DNA of 64,000 nt from the NCBI GenBank assembly GCA_963971425.1, contig OZ020514.1, forward strand, positions 27,516,602-27,580,601. The letters run 5' to 3'. Below, piece by piece: positions 58,198-64,000 of this stretch. The translations under genes and the position numbers were made by a program. This DNA comes from Bryoerythrophyllum caledonicum. Lineage: Eukaryota > Streptophyta > Bryopsida > Pottiales > Pottiaceae. The notes under the pieces were generated by a model. The model made no database searches. It was not told where the DNA came from and saw only the letters and a program-made list of their open reading frames with translations. The number at the start of each line of letters is the position of its first letter. Position 1 is the stretch's first letter.

Positions 58198-59499
58198 AGC
58201 CCCCTTTTTTGCTCGGAGACGTCCTTGTCGGCTTCAACGACCTTTGTCCTTGAATTTAATCTTTTGCACTCCATCTCGTACTTTATTATCCTTAAGTTTC
58301 CATGTAGCTTTTTTTTTTTTTCTTCATAAGGATTGTTGATTGTCTTCATTTGCTTTCCATGCTTCAACTTTATTAAGTATGTCTCATACATACCAAGTCC
58401 TTAAGTTTCTTCTAAACTTAATTCTTTTGCTTTAGTCTTCCACTTAAGACTTTGATTTTAGCTTAAATTTTCCATTTTGTTTTAGATATTCATTTTTTAC
58501 TCTTATTGCTCTTCAAATATTTCTTTCCAATATAATTTTTCTTTTGAATCTTTGTTTAGGCTTCACTTGCAATCATTGTTTTTATTTTTTACTTCATTCC
58601 TTCTTCATTGTTTCATTTTTTTTTCATTATTATTCTTTTTTTTTCAAGCTTTGAAAAATTAGCAGTCATTAGTGCTCACATAAGTAAATTAGTATGTTAG
58701 TAGTTTGTGTCTTCACTACTAATTACTAATTCTATATTGCTAATTTCCTTACTTTCTTTTCTTTCTTTTATTTTTTCTTCAATTTCAGTTGAAGTTGTCT
58801 ATCTCATACAACTATCTCATACAACTAAGTAGTGCGTATATCACCTCACTACTAATCGTGCTAACTATCTTTTTCTATCCTATTATCTTTTAACATAAGA
58901 TTCTCTCATTATGTTATCATGTTCTCTCTTATTTTTCCCTTTCTTCTATATTCCCATTTATTTCAATATTTATTTTTTCAACATATTTTCAGACTTAGAA
59001 GTTTAGATACTACTCTATTTACCTTGACTTGCTAAATCATTAAGTTATTGAAATTTTCTCTTAACTCTATCATATCCTGATTTATCCACACAGGTTTTTT
59101 ATTGGGGTTAATAGTTTCTAAACTTAAAATGTGTCTCAAACATTTTGTTTCATTTTGCTCTACTGCATCGAAACTTAACTTTCCTTACATATTAAGTCCC
59201 TCTTGAGATACAATAGGTATATTCTTGGCTAATTGTTCTTTTCTTATTGTCTCAAAATTCTCTTAATGACATACCTAGGCTAAAGGTTCTATTCAAATTG
59301 TTTTTTCTTGAAATACTCACTTTGTATTTTACTACTTGTTTTCCTAATATTTCTCTTTTGAGACCTCTTAAGGTGCTATCCTATTTGTTTTTTTATTCTA
59401 ACTTGGATCACCTTTTCTAAGATTCTCTTTTCAACTCACATGTCAACTTTCTTAAAAAAGTAAAAATAAATTTAAAATTATTTTTCGCAAATACTTGCT
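58198..59499. other. T-rich internal segment of inverted-repeat element
   Basis: Pyrimidine-rich, low complexity, with many CTTAAGT and ACTAATTACTAAT words. No gene; downstream of the minus-strand coiled-coil gene. Confidence 0.45.
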
Positions 59500-59559
59500 T
59501 CATTAACTGTGCCGGTCCTCCTTCGTCACAAAGTTGATGAAGATCTAGCTCTGCGTGAT

Positions 59560-60360
59560 TGCCAGCGTCTCATTCAAGTTGCACAACATGTCCAACTTCT
59601 ACTCCTCCTGGTCCACTCGCATGTTAGCTCTTTCACAACTTTCTTTGTCAACTCTACGTCTCATACTCCACCAGCGCATGCAGCTGATTGCTGACCAGCA
59701 CTTCAACCTTCAAGTGCATCACTGCGGTTGAATTCGCCCTCTTCGCACACTCCTATATATGGTGTATCTTCACCTGCAAGTGATCGCCCAACGCGCGCAT
59801 CACCTTCTCGATTTGCTGGACCAGCTCCCGCGTCAGGACCTGCATCATCGCTTGGCATTCGATCAACCTGTAGTCCGGCTGCTGTAGGATACCGGAGCAG
59901 AAAGTTGTTGTCTTCTCGGTAACCAACTGGCTTGTTGGATCACGTCCAGATCCTTCGCAAAATAGCACAATTCCGCGCTGCTAAATTGCCGACAGCTTCT
60001 TGAAAATCGTAAGCGTACATTCCTCTTAAAAGGTTCTCGTGGAGTCCCATCACATCGAAGGTCTCGTGAACCTCCTCCTAAGTGGAGATGAAGTCATCAC
60101 CCTTGCCGGACAAAATATTCTCCATCTGGGCGTCAAACTGGAGGGCAACGAACTGGGTTCCTTCCACGGACACAGGTGTGTGAGTCCTTGTACACTAGCC
60201 ACATCGTCCCATATCGATTGGCTCGCCTTATTGCGCCAGTATAAAGAGGCTCTTTGTATCGTTCACCTTCAGTCGACCTTGGTGGCCTGGTGATGGATGG
60301 ACGTGGGTAAATGCTGCCGTCGCAACCTCCGGGTGCTTGTGCCGAGCCTCTACTCATCCT
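59560..60360 (-). pseudogene. 3' remnant of coiled-coil gene
   Basis: Minus strand. 59968-59753 encodes a charged helical stretch ([16 protein letters not shown]) interrupted by TAG at 59753-59755, continuing to about 59660 (VEVLVSNQLHALVEYE) before another TAG. In another frame 59630-59515 looks similar with two more TAGs. 60357-60133 is open but less protein-like. Probably the C-terminal part of the gene at 61063-63205. Confidence 0.35.
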
Positions 60361-61062
60361 TCCAACACCCGCCCCACCACGCCATCGCAGTGTAGAATAG
60401 GTACATCAATGCAGTTGAAGCATATTTTTTTTTTTTTTTAATTCATACTTTGTTGTATTTAGCATGCTTCAGATTCTTTATAATTTCTCACAGTTGTAAC
60501 ATCTCGTTTTCTGTCTTTTAATCTGCAACATCTTCCTTCTCAGCATGTGTTTTGTATCGTATTACATATGAATGGAACCTCTAAAAATATTTAGGCTATG
60601 CCTAATGTCTTTCTTCAGATTTCTTCTATCTTGATGTACTTTTTGAAGTTTAGTCCACTTTTAGGTTCCGTATTATAATTAAAATCCTCATGTTTCTGTA
60701 TCTATTCTTCACATGTTTGGGCATGAGAAACATGCTACAGTCTTACAATTCCAAGTCAATATTTCTTAGCTGGTGTATTGCAAAGCTTGTCTGTATATCT
60801 CTGTTAAGTTTTGGTTCACTCTCATGTCATCTTGAAAACCAGTCTTAACCTTAAGAGTCACTAGAATGTGACTCAACTTTCAAAGTAAAAGTCACAACAT
60901 AAAAAATTATAGTCTTTGGTCAATAGTTCAAGATAGTCGTAGTTCTAAATTTGTAGCTCTACATACTTAACCGATCTTGACTAGACAACCACAACTTTGT
61001 TCATAATCAATTTCTTTACTCCACTACGAATAAGCCTAACCATCGTTCCTCCGCTTGTCATG
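60361..61062. other. A+T-rich gap within the coiled-coil gene region
   Basis: No coding seen; a possible intron. T-run at 60427-60440. Confidence 0.4.
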
Positions 61063-63205
61063 TCACAGACGCTTATGCTTGGCTTCATCTTCAGTCTCTA
61101 GTTCACTCAAAAGACTCTGCCTATCCACTTCTTCCAAGTTGCGGCACACATCTTCATCTCTTAACACATTATTCTTACGGGTTCGTTGGAAATTCAGCCA
61201 TAATGCGATATCTTTGTACCTCTTTGGCTCGAACTCCAATGCAAACGCCGAATTAGATGCTGGCAGGAACTGAGTGATAATCATACACTCAAACATTTGA
61301 ATTCACCGCGCGGGATGCTGTTGGTACTTTATCCACATCAAAAGCTCCACCTTCTTCTTGTTATAGCGATTAACATTCACCACGATCCTGTAGGATGAGC
61401 ACATATATGACAACATATTGCAAAACACTGCAGCTCTAAAACAAACCGGATCTATATGGTAATGGTGAGCTTCGAAAAAGGTTCGGTAAGAAAGTACACA
61501 CTCCTCTGGTGTGTCGAATGCTCCCGGAATAATGGGCCAGTTGTATGGCATTGTGTCTAGTTTTGCCCATACCGCCCACTTATAACGCCGTTGCCCCTAC
61601 AGCGAACATAGATGAGCGTTGCGAGCTATCGCCGCTGGGACAAACACCGGCCAGTTCAGAGTAAGCATGGGATATACTACGTCCTATGGTTGCCATTGCT
61701 TGGGCGACAAACCAAAATCTTCAAGCAGCCACTCCATCGCAGTCCATGTAGCAAAGGGCTTCTCCGCAGCTTCATCAAACATAAGGTCATAATTGCCCAA
61801 GTACCGTTGCTTGAGGAAGGATCTTGTCATTGGTAGGGATATCTTCACACCTACTGGCACCTTGAAGTCGAATGGAGGTGGAGAAAAAAGTATCTGTTGA
61901 TAAGTATTTTCTATACTATGGACAACCACTTGTTGTCCTTCCACTATCTTCTTTAGACGTTGACACACTCTGGTGTACTCATGGACGTATTGTCCCGTAG
62001 AAAGTTCTCCTCTCTGAGATACTGCCTCTCGAGCTTGTACATGAGCCAAGGTACTTATAAGTGCATTCTCATCACGTATCTCGTGATAGAGAGTTTCAAT
62101 CAGCTGTCTCTACTCTAGAGGATTCACCGGAGCCACTCTGTTCTCAGGGATCTTCACCATTCTAAAAACTTCATTGGGCTTATCCTGCACCCTCTTGAAA
62201 GCAAGTTGATGCTCTAACGTCATATAATAAAGCAATATTCTAGCACCTATATGTCCTATCGAGTGTGTAAACTTACTTGCGCTTGTAAGTTGCAAAGCAC
62301 CTCGTGCTAGCATTTCACATATCAAGTTTCTCATAATGGAATGATGTTCTGCACTATCCCATATGACATCAAACTCCTCATCTTGGAGTGTTGCTTTTAG
62401 AGCTAGCTGGGTCATACAAAAGAAGGTCTCCCTCTGTAATTTGAAATTACGAAAAAGGGAGAAAGGAAGAGGGACTTGCAACTCATGCTCCCACAAACAC
62501 TCCTGCACTCGCTTCTTCGCCTCATACTCAGTCACAACTCTCAACTAAAGCTGATCTCTTTCCTCGGTCAGAGTCTCCACCTCCCTCTATAACTTGGAGA
62601 GGACACTCTACTCACAAGGAGGACTACTCACTCCTTTGATCTGCTTCTTCAAGTCCCCTATCATTTGCGCATGTTGCCCTTTCAAAACAACAACATCCTT
62701 GGTATGTTGTTTTTGCAAGTCTGCGACTTCTCTTGCATGCCATTGCTTGAGTTCCACCAATTCTTTAACAAACTACTCCCCGGGGCTTTGCTCATACTTG
62801 TACAATTCTTTTGCTATACGTACTCTTGCAACCGCCGCATCACGTTCGGTCATAAGGTCTTGGACCTCTTTCTTGCATCCTTGGACTTTCCTCACTTGTT
62901 CCTGCAGGTCGGCACACTTCTGCCTCCAGTGTCTCACATGAGGACTTGTTGTACCACTTCTTTTTTCAATTCTTCCTTCTCCTTCCCTAATTGCTCGTTC
63001 ACCTGCCCCTTAGCTTTCCTCTGCGATTGTTCTTCAGCGTGCATGTGTTTCCAGTCGTCTGCTTCCTGTCGCACCTTTTGCAACTCCGCTGCAGCCCGTC
63101 CCTTTTTCTTGTAAAATTCAAATTCCAATTCTTCTATGGCGCAGATTATTGCATCGTTAGTCTTTTGATACTCCTTTATCAAATCATCTTTTTTAGCGAC
63201 TGTAG
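61063..63205 (-). pseudogene. Coiled-coil protein of inverted-repeat element, interrupted by TAG codons
   Basis: Minus strand. 63205-62934 encodes a Lys/Glu-rich helix. After one frameshift near 62940 a single frame runs to 61063 and carries TAG at 62773-62775, 62608-62610, 62587-62589, 62545-62547, 62110-62112, 61684-61686 and 61597-61599, and one TGA at 61303-61305; no TAA. The first ~220 residues are heptad-type coiled coil (VRKVQGCKKEVQDLMTERD). A helical, partly hydrophobic region follows (MRNLICEMLARGALQL, GHIGARILLYYMTLEHQLAF), then a Trp-rich part (WAVWAKLDTMPYNWP). Such layouts occur in gag-like or structural proteins of plant repeats; I do not recognise this family. It begins just inside the right inverted repeat, which may be its promoter. 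Confidence 0.5.
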
Positions 63206-64000
63206 AGCCAAAATGACAAAAATAGTTTTTTTTAAAAATTAAGTGTAAAAAGGGTTGTAGATATATGAAAAATTAAATAATTAATAATTAAGTTTACACT
63301 AAGTGGTTAATAAATTAAAAAGTACCTATTCATATCCAAGAATTAGAAAATCATGGGAAAAGGGTTGAACTCGCAGCCTTTGGTAGGATGTACCTTTTCA
63401 TGAATAGATATGAATAGATGTGAGGATTTAGTGGAATTAATCTCAATGGTTAATGATAGAGAAAACCTCTTGCCAAGAGGTATCCCTCTTGGATGTAGAG
63501 TAGAATGACTAGCTTGAATTTTTAGCATTCTTGGCCATTACCATAGCAATTCTTTGGAGGAAGATTGGAGTGAGCCCTAGCTTTAGGTGAAAAAGCTAGT
63601 TGATGACTCTTAATGTTGTAAGAGTATTGAATTATATATATATATATATATAATTATTATTGAATTTGCATATGTAGAGTCTTGTGTGTGACTTGAGTTA
63701 TATGTATAATTGCAATAATATGAGATCTTCATTGAATAAATTTGAAATTGTGTTTTGTGAATGCAATTGTATGTATTAGGTATTAATTGTGGATAAAATT
63801 CCTATGCATGAATGCATTATATATTTATTCTTCATCGAATAAGTTAGGGAAATACCCTAATTATTAAGGTCGTGTGTGTGACCTTATGTGTGTTGGAGCA
63901 TCAATCATATGTATGAAGCTTAATGGAATTGATGCAAAATTAAGTGGCTGAATGCATATAGGGTGTGGTGCATAAGTACTTAATAGGATCTCAAGTGTGA
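63200..64000 (-). repeat. Right long terminal inverted repeat (runs off window)
   Basis: Reverse complement of 57480-58197, including the (AT)n run at about 63632-63653. The last ~150 bases are weakly similar. The outer end lies beyond the window. Confidence 0.75.

Noticed and set aside
5961..63205. Alternative genetic code with TAG/TAA read as glutamine, as in some green algae
   Set aside because: Gln is mostly written CAA/CAG throughout, TGA stops also interrupt frames, and two stops in the first RING gene lie where its paralogue has Trp. Frameshifts accompany the stops. Decay in standard code is simpler.

Overview
This window looks like repeat-rich nuclear DNA of a plant (streptophyte). 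Long A+T-rich non-coding stretches surround decayed coding blocks, introns with GT..AG borders can be seen, a degenerate CCCTAAA-type telomere-like tract occurs at about 20.0-20.2 kb, and almost every coding block is a mobile element or a multicopy gene-like repeat carrying stops and frameshifts. There is no operon structure and I recognise no tRNA or rRNA. I cannot name the species. The repeat-encoded families suggest a bryophyte, lycophyte or charophyte-type genome more than a compact flowering-plant genome, but this is a guess.

Layout. 0-10 kb: the 3' part of one DUF7869-type (transposase-like) gene (1-921) and a second, fuller but broken copy (5961-8765). Each is accompanied by arrays of short perfect hairpins (965-1347, 5360-5814, 9882-10043). 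A very A+T-rich coding remnant of unknown origin lies between them. 10-18 kb, minus strand: FCP1/NLI-type HAD phosphatase-like pseudogenes and a multi-exon pseudogene with a ParB-like segment, associated with ~55-60 bp palindromic repeat arrays. 18-26 kb: minisatellites, telomere-like DNA, a third ~58 bp palindromic array and an acidic-protein pseudogene. 26-29 kb: a RING-finger-type pseudogene preceded by a G-rich GCGGATGGG minisatellite.

29.7-43.2 kb (minus strand) is one very long non-LTR retrotransposon (LINE). ORF1 carries arginine-rich ~30-residue repeats. ORF2 carries, in order, a 2A-like ribosome-skipping motif, an APE endonuclease, reverse transcriptase, RNase H, and a C-terminal zinc knuckle with a restriction-endonuclease-like segment. 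A 5'-truncated relative lies at 54.69-56.23 kb. 45-50.6 kb holds a second RING pseudogene (minus) divergent from a protein-kinase pseudogene (plus), with CATCCGC minisatellites between and beyond them, then a third FCP1-like fragment. 51.7-53.4 kb holds coiled-coil coding remnants followed by a heat-shock-element-like array with a TATA box. 57.5-64 kb is an element with long inverted terminal repeats enclosing a coiled-coil gene on the minus strand, whose frame is interrupted almost only by TAG codons.

How the parts relate. Nothing here looks like a working pathway. Several gene families (RING, FCP1-like, DUF7869, LINE) occur two or three times within 64 kb in different states of decay, so they are probably amplified as mobile cargo. 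Most nonsense codons fit C-to-T (or G-to-A) changes at CAG, CAA, CGA and TGG, the decay expected in heavily methylated plant repeats. The items most worth pursuing are the 2A motif and possible dual endonucleases of the LINE, the hairpin arrays tied to the DUF7869 copies, and the amber-punctuated coiled-coil gene between long inverted repeats.
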